Origin: Theocolax elegans
Lineage: Eukaryota; Arthropoda; Insecta; Hymenoptera; Cerocephalidae
Assembly: GCA_026168455.1 (NCBI GenBank)
Contig: CM047426.1
Span: forward strand, 82,363,986 to 82,427,985
DNA length: 64,000 nt
Reading direction: 5' to 3'
Both the position numbers and the translations under genes were made by a program. The notes beneath the pieces were generated by a model. That model saw only the letters and a program-made list of their open reading frames with translations, was not told the DNA's origin and did not search any database. Each line of letters begins with the position of its first letter. Position 1 is the stretch's first letter. Shown piece by piece: positions 22,401-34,200 of this stretch.

Positions 22401-23411
22401 AATTTATTTATAAAAATTGGACAATTAAATTTACTAACTATACTTTTTTATGTGTATAAAATGAACAATATAAACATAATGTAAAACTAACCTCTAATAA
22501 AAAATTATGTTTATCCCCTATCGATGTATTAATTTTGACACTTTGACACACATTAGATCACGTAATTGAGACGCGGCACGTTTATTTATAATAACCATGA
22601 TTGAAGTATAAGGAAAATAGTATATTACATTTTATAATGCAGGAGAGAAAATAATGCCGGATCGTATTACGAAAAATACACGTGCGTCACCAGACACTAT
22701 GCTGCATGTCGACTGCACTTTACACTCTTTATTTCTTTCGTTTTACGATAAATAATGCTGCTGGACGCGTGTGACTTAAAACTAAAATTCGCACTAAAAA
22801 TATCACGTTTAAATATTACACATTCGAATTATGAATTTTAAATAAAAGTTTATAAAATTTAAATTTATTTAGTCGATGATGATGAATTTTCCAGTTCAGA
22901 TTTGCGAATATACTTGTGTAAGAAAATGCATGACTTGAAAGTTGAAGGAAATCGCATTTTCATATGTTGCCAACATGGCCAACCTAAAAGTTATAAAAGC
23001 AATGTGTTTTTTTTTATTTTCATTGCGATTCGTTACTGCTGTCCAGCTTATTTTTTTCACATATGTCTCTTAAAACAATGCTAGGCTTCCATTTAAAGGT
23101 GTATTTAAATTTCTTTCAATCGTTATTATTGTCAATATTATATTATAAAAAAAATTTCCTTTTTTTATACTTCAATTTTAAAATTGGCGGCATTTATATC
23201 AGTATTAAAAAAAATGGTATATTGGCAACCATGCTGAGTGAAATGCGCATATATTTATTTGCTCATTTCACCGCATGGATTGATGGTATTTATGATAAAG
23301 ATTATATAGGATCCCGGCAAATAACTGGGACTGCGGAGGAAATATAGTAACTAAAGTACATAATTAAAAAAATGTTATAAAATAATTATAAAATTAGTAA
23401 ATGTTTGTATT
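19467..23411. other. Intergenic region with three small GC-rich islands
   Basis: Islands at about 19810-20060, 20215-20310 and 21430-21600 stand out from AT-rich sequence. None has a coding frame of recognised type. They may be promoters of non-coding transcripts or insulators. The last 200 bases before 23412 should include the COA4 promoter, but no TATA box or initiator could be assigned. Confidence 0.4.
20245..20260 (-). promoter_or_regulatory. CTCF-like motif
   Basis: The minus strand reads CCGCTAGATGGACGCC, close to the CTCF core CCGCTAGATGGCGCC but with one extra A. It sits inside a GC-rich island between the glycerol kinase and COA4 genes, a sensible insulator position. A single degenerate match is weak evidence. 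Confidence 0.25.
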
Positions 23412-23501
23412 ATGCCAGATGTACAAAACGAAGAACCTCAAGATCCAGTTGAACGTATGCTGAAAGAAACTGGTTGCATTAACTTACATTATCAGGTTCA
23501 A
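23412..23501 (+). CDS. COA4: COA4 exon 1 (30 codons)
   Basis: Starts at ATG 23412; an ATG at 23401 is in another frame. It ends CAG-GTT-CAA before donor GTTAGT and supplies the first cysteine, C22. Confidence 0.9.
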
Positions 23502-24065
23502 GTTAGTAAATACAATTTTGTTTAATTAAATATGTGTGGAAATTAAATATTTTTATTTTGTTTGATTAGTTTTCATCGCATGTATTACGTAAAATTTCAG
23601 AGTTCTGAAGTCAGAACAGCATATTAATTGGTTATTATGATTAGTAAGGTACTCTGTAAATAAATAATTCACTTGATAATTAAGTCTATTAGAAAAGAAT
23701 ATCTCGGTATATGATTAACAATTATATTTATAATATTCATAATATTATGAGTATAATTATAAACATAGGTTTCTTCTAGAAAATGCTAGAATAACGTGTG
23801 TGTGTATATATGTATATGTGTATATATATATATATATACATATATACATATATGCACACACACACACATAATTTATTGCTTTAATTTAAAAGGTATAAAT
23901 ATTAATGTAAAATATTTTATATTATCTGAATCATATTCTGAAACATTCTTATTGCAGGAATGTTTTTTTGAACATAAAGACTGGCGAAAGTGTCAACCTG
24001 AAGTAATAAAGTTTAAGGAGTGTATGGATCTATATCGTAAAAAACAAGAAGAAAGTTATAAGTAA
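23412..24065 (+). CDS. COA4: Cytochrome c oxidase assembly factor 4 homologue (twin CX9C), complete, 65 aa
   Basis: Two exons, 23412-23501 and 23958-24065, donor GTTAGT and acceptor TTGCAG, joined in phase 0. The protein has an acidic N-terminus with DPVERMLKETG, then C22-x9-C32 and C42-x9-C52, a perfect twin CX9C helical hairpin of the type oxidised by Mia40 in the mitochondrial intermembrane space. Order and flanks (DPL/V...GC...HY..QEC...HKDWRKCQPEV..FKECM) match COA4/CHCHD8, needed for complex IV assembly. Human COA4 is 87 aa, so this one is short at both ends. PTRH2 starts 11 nt after its stop, in the same exon. The intron carries a long GT/AT/CA hairpin repeat. Confidence 0.92.
23796..23869. 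repeat. Self-complementary GT/AT/CA microsatellite in the COA4 intron
   Basis: A GT run, then an AT-rich run, then a CA run, arranged so that the two halves are largely complementary and could fold into one long hairpin about 90 nt before the exon 2 acceptor. Confidence 0.9.
23958..24065 (+). CDS. COA4: COA4 exon 2 (35 codons plus stop)
   Basis: Starts ECFFEHKDWRKCQPEVIKFK and holds three of the four conserved cysteines. TAA is at 24063-24065. The same exon continues into PTRH2. Confidence 0.92.
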   Translation, partial: ECFFEHKDWRKCQPEVIKFKECMDLYRKKQEESYK

Positions 24066-24076
24066 TTTTATTAAAT

Positions 24077-24454
24077 ATGGCACTTATTCCAACAGCTTTA
24101 CAAAAAATGGTCTTGATTATACGATCAGATCTTAATATGAGCCAAGGAAAAGCAGCTGCACAGTGTGCACATGCTGCATTAGAGTGTTATTTTCATGCAA
24201 ATCGAAGTTTCAAAAGTTACTTTGCTGCAAAAGCATGGATCATGATGGGGCAGCCTAAAATTGTTCTTAAAGTACAAAATGAAAAGGAACTTTTATCATT
24301 AGCTGATCAAGCTAAGAAAAATGGACTGGTTGCAGTTACTATAAAAGATGCTGGTAAAACTCAATTAAAACCTGGAACTACTACTGTGTTAGGAATCGGT
24401 CCAGGATCAGCACTTAGGATTGATAGTATAACTAATCATTTGAAGTTATACTAA
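24077..24454 (+). CDS. PTRH2: Peptidyl-tRNA hydrolase 2 (PTH2 family), 125 aa
   Basis: Intronless PTH2-family enzyme that releases tRNA from prematurely ended peptidyl-tRNA. It covers the complete PTH2 domain: KMVLIIRSDLNMSQGKAAAQ at residues 10-29 followed by CAHAALECY, GQPKIVLKVQNEKELLSLAD near the middle, and the C-terminal DAGKTQLKPGTTTVLGIGPG with the conserved Asp and Thr, ending HLKLY as in animals and archaea. Human PTRH2 is 179 aa with an N-terminal membrane anchor; here only 9 residues precede the domain, so a cytosolic enzyme is predicted. The ATG lies 11 nt (TTTTATTAAAT) after the COA4 stop, leaving no room for a separate promoter or acceptor in between. Translation therefore needs a dicistronic mRNA, reinitiation, or a transcript starting inside the COA4 intron. 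Confidence 0.96.
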   Translation: MALIPTALQKMVLIIRSDLNMSQGKAAAQCAHAALECYFHANRSFKSYFAAKAWIMMGQPKIVLKVQNEKELLSLADQAKKNGLVAVTIKDAGKTQLKPGTTTVLGIGPGSALRIDSITNHLKLY

Positions 24455-24592
24455 TAGGAAAGAATGCCTGCTGTTATGTAAAATATATTGTAGTTATGAG
24501 TAATCACTGTTTAAAAAGCTTCCAAAACAATATTTATGGATTAAGAATGTAGTTTTTCTAACTTTTCTATATACTGTTTGAAAAGAAAAAGA

Positions 24593-24598
24593 AATAAA
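24593..24598 (+). terminator. Polyadenylation signal AATAAA for COA4-PTRH2
   Basis: A canonical AATAAA lies about 140 nt after the PTRH2 stop codon. Further AT-rich variants follow, so use of this one is probable rather than certain. Confidence 0.5.
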
Positions 24599-24599
24599 A

Positions 24600-27374
24600 A
24601 CTAATAAGTTATTTTTAAACAGTGACATTTTTCATTTCTACAATATATATAGTTATGTACATATATATAATAATAAACAATAGACTTTTTAAAAATCTAA
24701 TAACAGAGTATATTTATTCACTTTCTTCATTTTAAAATGTACCATTCATTAAAGATTAAAAAATAACATCCTTTAAGTCCTGACATTTAAATGAATAAAA
24801 TGTTGTACATTGCATTATGTAGTTTACAACTATTTGCATTGCTGACATTCTAAAAGGCAATTTTGTATATGCAGTAATTTGCAAGACGATTGCTATATAA
24901 ATATAAGTAAATCTTGTAGTATAAATTGAAAATTTTTGGATCTATTCAATAAATGTCAAATACTGACTAATATTTGCTACACTAATTGTAATTCTATTTG
25001 TAAAAGAAAATTTCTTTACATATTTTAAAATAGTAGGTATTTACAATTGCAAGATAAAATAATTTACTTTTAATTACAATGTGTCTGTTTATACTTTGAA
25101 ACAACATATTACACTTTAAAGCATGATTTTTTTTATACATTAGTATATAAAATTTTATAAATACAAGTTTTGTTGGTCAATCTTTTTATAAATATGTTTT
25201 AAAATAAATTTTTTAATTTATTCGAAACTAAAAGAATGCTTCATTTAATAACAAAAAATGTAAATTTTAAATATATATGAATAATGTAATAAAAAAGTAA
25301 ATATCTTGTAAATGTTATAATTAATATTACTTATAACTTTAATACAAATATAAGAGAATATAAAATTGTAAGAAAAAAGTAAATCTTCAAAAGTTACTAT
25401 TTTGTATGCTTTAAAGTGTTAAAATATACAAAAATTGAAATACTTTTTGATGTATAAAATAAACATCAGTGATCTATGAATTACATATGTCTAAAAGTTA
25501 TTTCTAAGAAAAGTAACATTATTTAATTCTAATATTATCTATGTTGTATTTGAGCATTAACAGTATAGGAAAATGTATTATAATCATATTTTTACTGATG
25601 AAATTATTTAGTATATAGTTTTCGTTTACAAATAAACACTAATTCTCTTTTAGAACTGAATTTTATAAATTTAGTTTATATACTGAATTGTATTATTTCG
25701 ATGTTTAAAAATATATAAATGTTGACTTACATATACTTTCTACTGGATGGTTTAGCTAATATACATAATTGAATCTATATAATTTATTCCCCACTTTTTT
25801 TTATTTATTGTTCACTTAGTACTACGCAAAACATAATATTTTATGCTTCATATCTAAAAAATTGACATAAAGTACTTTATATGTCACAACTAATTAATTT
25901 CTTAACAAAAATTTATTTATGAAAAGTATATTAGTTTCTAAACATCATTTAAATAAAAATATTTTATTAAATCAATATTGAATAATTAAAATTGAATAAT
26001 TCAATATTGAAATTAAATTCTTACATTTATGTTACATATTTATCTTGTACAAATAGTGAAACCTAAGTAACATAATTAACATAATTCACCCATTGTACTG
26101 ATAAATATATTGAGCTAATTGTATAATAATAATTATGCACATAATTTGTAATAATTGCATTAAAATTTAACAATATATTTTTTTTTATTTGAAATATTAA
26201 AGATCCAATAATTGTTTATGAAATTCATAATACTGACATCAAAATTCGATGATAAAAATACTTTATAATTTAATGTGCGATGAATGAGTCACTTCGTTGA
26301 GAAAATTTTTACATCTGCATTTATTATCAGAACACGAAAAACATAAACAAAATCAAATTGTATGTATTTTATATAATAATTTTTGTTCCATTTGATTTTT
26401 GTTTGTATCTATCTTTAAGAGTATCAACAAACTTTTTTTAGCATAGTCGATTTATATAAGTATATTTATTAACTTGTCTAATAGAAATTGATATCAAAGG
26501 AGTACAAATTACATCAGTCTCAAGAAGCACAAAGTATCTCGTTCGCCGTATTTGAAAATTCTCTTCCTCTTTTGGCAAATATACATCACATCATCGTTGC
26601 ATTGTATTATTCCACTTTCATTCTGCAATCAACGCTTTTTTCATTTTTTACAATATTTTTTCTTGTTGTCCTTAAAACAGGGATCAACATTATGACGCAG
26701 TATTATTCCATCATTACTGAATAATGACTTAAAAATCTAAGTGAACGCTGAGTTAGTTTGTTATCGATTGAGCGACATCACCAATATTGACTTGTTTATT
26801 AATTAAACAAAGTTTTGTAAAATTAAAATTTTATATTTCAATGAAGAGTCATGTAAACCTTAATATATATATACATATTAAATATTGAAATGTAAATAAA
26901 TGAAGTTTACAGTAAAAAAGCATTGTGCTTGTTTTGTACAACACCAAGTAACATAAAATTTAACAGCTTTTGTATGCACTTATTTGTTATCATTAGGATA
27001 CTATAGTTTAGTTTCAGTATACAGTTTTGTAATTAAAACTCAATTTTGTTCTTAAATAAAATTACAATTAAAATATGTATTGAAATTTTTTTTCAACAAT
27101 TTATGTACAAAATCAATGTTTTGTTAATAAGCTTTCTAAATGTAATAAAAAAAATATATATTTATATTTTTACAGAACTCTTCTTATATAAATTAATGGA
27201 AAAAGTAAATAGTATAACATTTGATATTGTTCATACAATTCATGTACATCATATGTATTTTTGATAGAAAATTGTTTTAATTAATTTTTCGTTGTTTTTT
27301 AATTATTAACGATACTTAAATTTTGTTGAATTAATTAAAAAATATATTTGCACCATTATAAATATCAATAACTG
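24600..27374. other. AT-rich sequence between convergent PTRH2 and the GPR180-like gene
   Basis: No coding exon recognised. A less AT-rich 78-codon plus-strand frame near 26488-26724 resembles no family. The region probably contains the 3' ends of both convergent transcripts. Confidence 0.5.
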
Positions 27375-27380
27375 TTTATT
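27375..27380 (-). terminator. Candidate polyadenylation signal of the GPR180-like gene
   Basis: The minus strand reads AATAAA about 260 nt after the stop codon at 27641. The surroundings are AT-rich, so chance occurrence is possible. Confidence 0.35.
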
Positions 27381-27640
27381 TTATTATTAAGAATGTTTTT
27401 GAGATATCTTTGACAATTAAATTCATTTATTTGCTTGAAATTTTTTTTTAATTTTACTTTCTATACCAGCATTATAAAACAAGTTTTTCATTTAAAAAAA
27501 TAGATTATTTGAACATCAAGTTTTGAAACACTTGCACAAATAATATAACGGAATTGAATTTTTCGTTGATGTGATGGAGCTCAGTCCATAACAGATGGTT
27601 TTCTTTATAATATACATCCTAGAGACACGGTCTAAATATT

Positions 27641-27831
27641 CTAAGCTATCACTTTACTGAGCTCTGGTGGCTCCACATAATTGTTCAGCACATGAGGAGC
27701 CTCGTTGAATTCATCGAGTTCGTCGCCATTATCTGCACCTTGAGCAAGCAGGAAATATTGCTCACTACGTGTTGGCCAAAGCAGGTGAGCCATAACACAA
27801 TACGCGAAACAATCAACCGAATACGTAATAC
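27641..27831 (-). CDS. GPR180-like exon 5: seventh TM and C-terminal tail
   Basis: Acceptor TTTGCAG. Encodes GITYSVDCFAYCVMAHLLW and the acidic tail around GADNGDELDEFNEAPHVLNN, ending TAG at 27641-27643. Confidence 0.9.
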
Positions 27832-30081
27832 CTGCAAATTTGGAATTTTTCATAAAAGAATTTTAAACAATTAAAAATTAAATGTAAACATTAATGCACA
27901 TAATCTGTATATTTATTTTAAATAAATATTTTTAATAAGATATGTCTTAACAATAATTCCGACCAGTTAAGATGATAAAATTGTATAAATTGGCGTAAAA
28001 GTTAATGCAAAATGCAATAATTTATCTGTCTTTCCAATATAAATGCAGTAATGAAAATCTTTAGAATATTCGTATAATTATTTTACAATAATGTAAAACA
28101 TTATAAAAATTTTGTTAAAACACAAATAATGCAATATAAATATTTGTGAGTACCCTTCATAATTTATGAATTTTTAAGTAATTAGCGAATTTTGTGGGAA
28201 TTTCTCAAAAAATCGCTAATTACTTAAAAATATTAATATTGTTTTGAAACGAGTAATTAATAATTAATTAAAAGAATGTAATTAAGTTTATATATTATAT
28301 TCAAAATAAAAATTTTAATGTTATCAAGAGGCGCGCTTGCGTTCCCGACGCAAGTATGGGATGCGCGGTTAGCCTTATATATAAGCTAACTCACAATGCG
28401 TATTTTTCCTCGGTTTAATAAACTATTTACCTAATAAGAGTTTGAACCTCCATAATGCACTGACTTGAAGAGCTATGAGAGCGATTATAGGAAGATAAAT
28501 GAACCATACTAATGAAGATGCACCAAAATGAAGCAGGAAATTCAGTTTCTGAGTATTGTGCTCATATGTCATTGTGTTGCGTAGTTCACATAAAAACCAA
28601 ATCATTATTACACTTCGGAAAAATAATATGAACCAGCCTGGCCAAGTTTGATACTCATCAATATCTTCAATAATATCTACTTCCGTCTAAAAAAGAATTA
28701 AAACCATTATTATAAATTTGAGTCATTATAAATTAATGCATGTGTAATTAAATATAATGCACATACCATATTCCAAACGTACAGCATGATGTGAACAACT
28801 CCATAACAAAGCCATATAGCAAATACTAAAGGTTTCCATGTTAGTTCTTGTCTAGTTACTGCCCAGCCTTTTGCCAGTAAGAGAAGTAATAACATAAATG
28901 AAGTCTAAAAAGTATTAAAAATATTTATAACATTTGTTTATATGACATTGTAATAATTATGATAACAAACATAATAACAAGTTTCCAAGAAATGTCTGCA
29001 ACAAATATAGTTTTAACATAGTATACAATGAAGTTATTATTTGAAATTTAACTAATTGCATTACTTTTTTATTTATGTATATAAAAATAAAATTGTTTAT
29101 TATCTTACTCTTGACAATATATCCAATATATCACCAGCAACTTCTAATTGTTCATATCCAACTCCATCAAGAGCAAATTTCAAAACATGAATAAGGATGA
29201 AGAACAAGGCAATGAATTCTAATAGAAGACTTGCTGTAAACAGCCTTGTGACAGGGTGCCTTTGCATTCTTACTGCATATAATTGTAGTGGCACTAAAAT
29301 TATGTAACACACAAAGAACAGCAAGTACAGTTCAATAGTGTTTTGCCTATCATATGAAAATTGATAGGTTAAACTATTTAAACCACTGTTATTAGGGTTT
29401 CCATTCACGAGCCAAATATCATAATACAGTTCATCGTGTTTATTATAGTGCTCCCATTGGCAAGTTTCATTATTTCTGTAGCAAGCTACTAAACTAATAT
29501 ACCAAAAACGTGGCCAGGTATCTTGAATACTAAATGTAAATTGATTTCCACTGATCACATTCCAGGGTACATTTTCGTCAGGACACAATTTTCCTTTTAA
29601 ACAAGGTACTCTCCTATGAATACAAAATTATAATTGTTTAATAGTAATTAACTGTCTGTATAATAAACATTTAAAAAAAAAACAATGTTTTAAATTTTTA
29701 CCTCAAGTAATCTTGACCATTGTCATTGCACTTTGCGTCATACGAACTCTGATTAAGCGTTTTAAACATCATGGCACATGCAAGAGATTTATCTCTAATC
29801 ATTCGATTTCCATAATATTCTAAAAAGTGACTTCTATCTAATACAGCTAGAGTAATGTTCTGTGAAAAATTAGATCTTGAAGTAATATTTCCAAAAATAT
29901 AACCATAAGAATCTCTTTGTCTATGGGGATCTGTCTTTTGAAAGCCAAACTTGACGAGGAACTTGAAAAAATCCTTTGTCTCAAAACTGCCACTGATGTG
30001 CGTTGAGTTGGCATTGTCAAGCGTTAGTAAAAATATCAGTGGCAATAGCCGAATAAACTTAAGCTTCTCACAATTTCCCAT
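27641..30081 (-). CDS. GPR180/TMEM145-family seven-transmembrane protein, complete, 489 aa
   Basis: Five exons, minus strand: 29702-30081, 29109-29613, 28767-28904, 28431-28686, 27641-27831, all GT-AG and in phase. Residues 1-26 form a signal peptide (hydrophobic IRLLPLIFLLTL). The luminal or extracellular N-terminal domain reaches about 218, with NST, NIT, NFS, NIT, NQS and NET glycosylation sequons and PRFWYISLVACYRN typical of the family. Seven hydrophobic segments follow, starting near 219, 252, 291, 320, 350, 385 and 428. AKGWAVTR after the third segment matches the TMEM145 GKGFTVTR motif. The tail is short and acidic. The family (rhodopsin-like GPCR TM domain, related to GOST proteins) includes GPR180, implicated in TGF-beta and vascular signalling in mammals; the insect role is not known to me. 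GPR180 and TMEM145 cannot be told apart with certainty here. Confidence 0.9.
28171..28230. repeat. Perfect 18-bp inverted repeat in intron 4 of the GPR180-like gene
   Basis: TTTTTAAGTAATTAGCGA at 28171-28188 is exactly complementary to 28213-28230, separated by 24 nt. The RNA from either strand would form a stable hairpin. Confidence 0.85.
28336..28390. repeat. GC-rich hairpin and palindrome in intron 4
   Basis: CTTGCG (28336-28341) and CGCAAG (28349-28354) flank a short loop. Next comes a near-palindrome, GTTAGCC-TTATATATAA-GCTAAC, at 28368-28390. The block is far more GC-rich than the rest of the intron. Confidence 0.6.
28431..28686 (-). CDS. GPR180-like exon 4: TM5 and TM6
   Basis: Acceptor TTTTTTAG, donor G-GTAAAT. 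Encodes TEVDIIEDIDEYQTWPGWF, then hydrophobic segments around WFILFFRSVIMIWFL and SSLVWFIYLPIIALIAL. Confidence 0.9.
28767..28904 (-). CDS. GPR180-like exon 3: TM3 end and TM4
   Basis: 46 codons, phase 0 at both ends. Encodes TSFMLLLLLLAKGWAVTRQE and LVFAIWLCYGVVHIMLYVW. Acceptor CTTTTTAG, donor GTATGT. Confidence 0.92.
29109..29613 (-). CDS. GPR180-like exon 2: luminal domain, TM1 and TM2
   Basis: Acceptor TTCATAG, donor AGA-GTAAGA. Encodes RVPCLKGKLCPDENVPWNV, FSIQDTWPRFWYISLVACYR, then TM1 around LYLLFFVCYIILVPL and TM2 around LLLEFIALFFILIHVL. Confidence 0.93.
29702..30081 (-). CDS. GPR180-like exon 1: signal peptide and start of luminal domain
   Basis: ATG at 30081. The hydrophobic stretch ends near NANSTHISG, a plausible signal-peptidase site. 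Contains FETKDFFKFLVKFGFQ, similar to the family's region after the LRGSF/VRGNL start. Donor AG-GTAAAA. Confidence 0.92.
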
Positions 30082-30589
30082 TACGATGGATTGTGCCGAT
30101 CGTCAAGAAATTAGAATCGACAACCTTGACATGTTTCCATCAGCACAGCCGTTGCATCAATTTTGTTTTTATCGTCAACATCTCCATTTTTTCCTTGGAA
30201 CTTTGTTTATCTGTTGCTGCAGAAATGCAATTGCACAAACTGTTATTACATGTGTATCACATGTATTATAGTATAATAAAACTATAAAAGATAAGCATGC
30301 GTAAAAGAACTTAACTTGACACAAATGGAATAATACATAAACAAATTATATTTTAAAATAATTGCAGACACTTAAGCGTTAACGATAACAAGGATAAAAA
30401 AAGAAAAATTGCAAGCTTTTAATGAAACGCTCTAGTAAGTTAGCGCAAAATGCAGAAAGAAACTTCTCAGCAGTGCATAAAATATTCAAGCCCCCGAGTG
30501 ACCTAAAACGTTTCTATCTGCACACATAGACACTCGCACATGCACAAGATGAAATTGATGAATAATAAATAATTTTTAAGTTTTTACTT

Positions 30590-31230
30590 ACGAGATGACA
30601 TTGAAGAGAACACAAATATGTGATACGAGTGAGAGTGAGAGTGAGACCGTGTGTGTGAGAGGGAGGGAGGGAAGGACAGAGAGAGAGAGAGAGAGAGAGT
30701 GATGTAGAACGCGCGATTTACATCCTTGAGCATAAAAAAGTGTGCTTAATCCATCTTTCACGGTTCTCTCCCAGTGGCATAAGGTAAACAGTTGTTACAA
30801 TTAACTTTCTGACGAAATTAACCTAAAATACAGAAAGAGACAGAGGTTGCAGGTGGTAAATAACAGGAATGACGTGATGTAAAGCCGCGTTTGTGCCCCC
30901 GCAACACTACTCCTTGGTTAATCTCGCGAGTCGCGAGTCGCGCGGTACTGCTGCGGTGGTGCACAAACGCAACACGCGCAACCACCTATATGTGTGGGCT
31001 ATGGGTGTATATGGCTGGACGGCGCACACTACCAAGGGGAGCGAGAGAGAAGGAGATCGAGAAGGAGAGAGCGCGGCAGCGAACCAAGTTTTGAACGGCG
31101 CCGCTTTCTTATTGATTTTCCCCACCCATGACCCATTACAGAGCGCGCGGCGCGCGCTGTCGGGACTCCGGAGCCCTGGATGTATAGCTATACATCTCTC
31201 AGCTATATAGTTATAGATCCACGTGCATTC
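30590..31230. promoter_or_regulatory. CpG-rich island upstream of the GPR180-like gene
   Basis: Strongly GC-rich compared with its flanks, especially 30880-31180 with many CG dinucleotides. It may hold the GPR180-like promoter, or a divergent one, about 0.6-1.1 kb upstream of the ATG. Overlapping frames on both strands give low-complexity protein only. Confidence 0.45.
30628..30700. repeat. (GA)n-rich low-complexity tract
   Basis: GAGTGA, GT, GGGA and GA runs in sequence. In insects such runs can bind GAGA-type factors, which is inference only. Confidence 0.85.
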
Positions 31231-34200
31231 GAGCTTTATATACGCGCATGTATATATATCTATATCACTTTTTTGATTTACTCAGATTCATTTCTAACTT
31301 TATAAGTATTCGGGGATCGAAAATCTTGGAAAATTGCGCGCTTGCACATTTTGAAAGATGAAACAGCTGGCCTGCAAATATATGTAAAGAAGAGAATATA
31401 TCTACAGGTATATGCATATGTGCATCTATATATGAGTATATATATATAGATAAAATCAACCGTGTTAGTTGGAAAGTTGACAGCTGGTAAGTCCACGTGC
31501 TATGCGTGTGCCACGAGACGTGCGCGCGCGCGATCCCGTACGAGGTACATGCGATATCTACTTACTGGTGTACCATTGCCTTCTCGACGATTTGACTTTC
31601 TTATACAGGTTTTTCGTCAATTAAGTATATACAACCTCGGACTTTCACTTTTCTTTGTTGATGCGTGACGTTTATTGTACAATATAAAATATCCTCTTTT
31701 TATCAACTGGTGATTGGATTTTCTCCTTTCTTTATTATCTGCACAAGTACGACAGTGTTTAAGGTTTATCTTTATTTTATAGGTTTAGTTTCTGTTCGCC
31801 TTAAAATTTATTACGTTCTAAAATAACTGATTATTGAAATGGACTAGTGTTATAACAAAAAAAATTGCATAATTATTTTAGGATTACTGCTTTTTTTATA
31901 TTTCTAACTATTATTTTTAAGTAGACTTTCTATTCTCTACGGCACCTGGCGTTATTATTATTATTTAGTTTAATGCAATCCCTAAGTAGTTTTAATAGCG
32001 AATCAGTGAATGATATGTCAATATCGATCGTCATATACGATGCACATAGGTTTCATTAACACGGGTATAACTCTGGGGGTCTCTGTCACAGGTCTCTTCG
32101 ATATAACCGTGAATCCAGCTCATATAAAATGCTCACCGAGCTAATTACGATAATGAAACGCTCAGTAAAAAATCCCTTTGCTTTTCTTCACCCATATAAT
32201 GCGCCTTCTTTTTTATTCACCCATAGTCTATACCTTATGGTTTTACGCGCATACGTTATCTATATATATATGTATATATGCGCGTAACTTCTGCGCTATT
32301 TTACTTCGCGCTTTTACTTGCGGGTGATGGAATCAAAAGACTGCGATATATTTATACTATACGTTGCGATAGAACTTGTGTGTAAAACGTTTTTCTAGAT
32401 ATCGGTGTATTAACTTGTTACTATATAAAATTAACATTCTCGAGAAAGATTAGAAAATTACTTACTAACTAGAGATACTGCAGTCTTGACCAAAATATCT
32501 TTAATGCGGTATTTAACAGGATGTCGAACCCAAATTATAGGAATCTATAGACCTTTCACAAAAATTATACTTAAAATATTTAATTAAAAATCTGAACAAA
32601 ATTCATACGGATAGTGACGGATTGACTTATTTGAGAATACATAGTTTTTACGCTGCTGCAATTGAGCGAGCGCAAAAGTGTATATCGCCGCCTCCGAATT
32701 AAAATATGCCAATTCAAAATTTGGTTGGAAAAGGAGTCAACGCTAAACTCATGTTGAAAAAGGGATCAAATCACGAATTTATATATTACTTTTAATTTTT
32801 GAATGGGAACCACTGCCACAACATTTATTTTCATATGACATTATATAGTTAAACGTTTTAAAATTTTAAAGCGGCGATTATACCGATAGGCTTTTTGGAA
32901 CGTTAAATATGAATCTGAAATTCATTTCAGGCTGGTGAATACAGAAAAGATAAACTAGGCAGAGTAAATACAAATTTAAATGATACTGAAACTTTATCTG
33001 TGTCTGTATTTCAGAATTTTTTTAATTTCATAATTAATTATTTAATTATTAATTATATTAATAATTATTAAAAAGTAAATATTTAAAAACACCTTAAAAA
33101 GTTGTATAAATCAGTGAGAGGGAATTTTCTGATTACAATTTAAAAACTTACCCGCATAAATCGCGAACTATTTTTTTAATAAAAAAAAATGTTTCATTTA
33201 TTAATGTTTCTCCTTATTATTTTTCTAAATAAATAATTTATAAATCATAAGTTTTACCTCGATCTATATATCAATAATTTACATGTTTACAACGTATCAA
33301 AATGATGTAGTTCCATTAAATCTTGTTAATATTTTATATAACTAAACCTAAACATTAAACTTCAATTTGCGATTTAAAAATCTGAAAGTATTTGGCCATT
33401 TGTTTAAAGTATGCGTAAAGGCGCAACTGAAAGGTTTTTTTCCGTAAATTAATATTTTCGTTTTCAAAAAAATATAAGGTATGCCCATTTCTTCGTTCGA
33501 CGTACCTTTAATATAAAATTTAAACCTAATTTTGTAATTAAAATTTTGTTTATTTTTCACACAGCGTTGTTACTCCAATCTTTATTTTTAAAATGTGTAA
33601 ATAAAGATTAAAATAAATACTATTCACTTAATTGTAATGCATTGCGTTATAATATTTATATAATCACAAACGTATTCTTTTTCGCACCTTAGAGCTGCAA
33701 CCGTAAATGCACTAGTGCATTCATTTGCTAAGCTGTAGATCTTATAACAGGTTTATTTTCCTAATTCATAAGTCTACTGTTAATAAGGTCAGTGATACAT
33801 GCAATATAATTTTATACAATTTTCTAGAACAATTTTGATAAAATTTATGTATATATATATAATATTGTATAGAAAAAATATTGTATTAAAAATTACTATA
33901 GTCTCTTATAATGCAATGATCGACTGACAAAATCCTAAAAATGGCTATAGTTTACGATAAATATTAAATAAAAATTTAAAGCAGTATTTATTTTTTATGT
34001 GATAGTAACCAATTTAAGTTGTTTTAACATATTTTTATATTACACAACAAAATATTTTGGAAATTTTCAACAAAATCTCTACATGTGCTATTCTTCTTGA
34101 GAAATTCTAGCTTATAAAAGTATACGATGAAATGTTAAAGTAATAAAACCCCATGCTCTGTAGCAAATCTTTAATAAAAATGTATAATACGGCGTATTAA

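Noticed and set aside
22902..23347. 60- and 94-codon frames just before COA4
   Set aside because: AT-driven, Phe/Ile/Tyr-rich translations with no family match; they occupy the COA4 promoter area.
30891..31210. Frames on both strands in the island upstream of the GPR180-like gene
   Set aside because: Three overlapping frames in one CpG-rich, purine-rich segment are a composition effect; none looks like protein.
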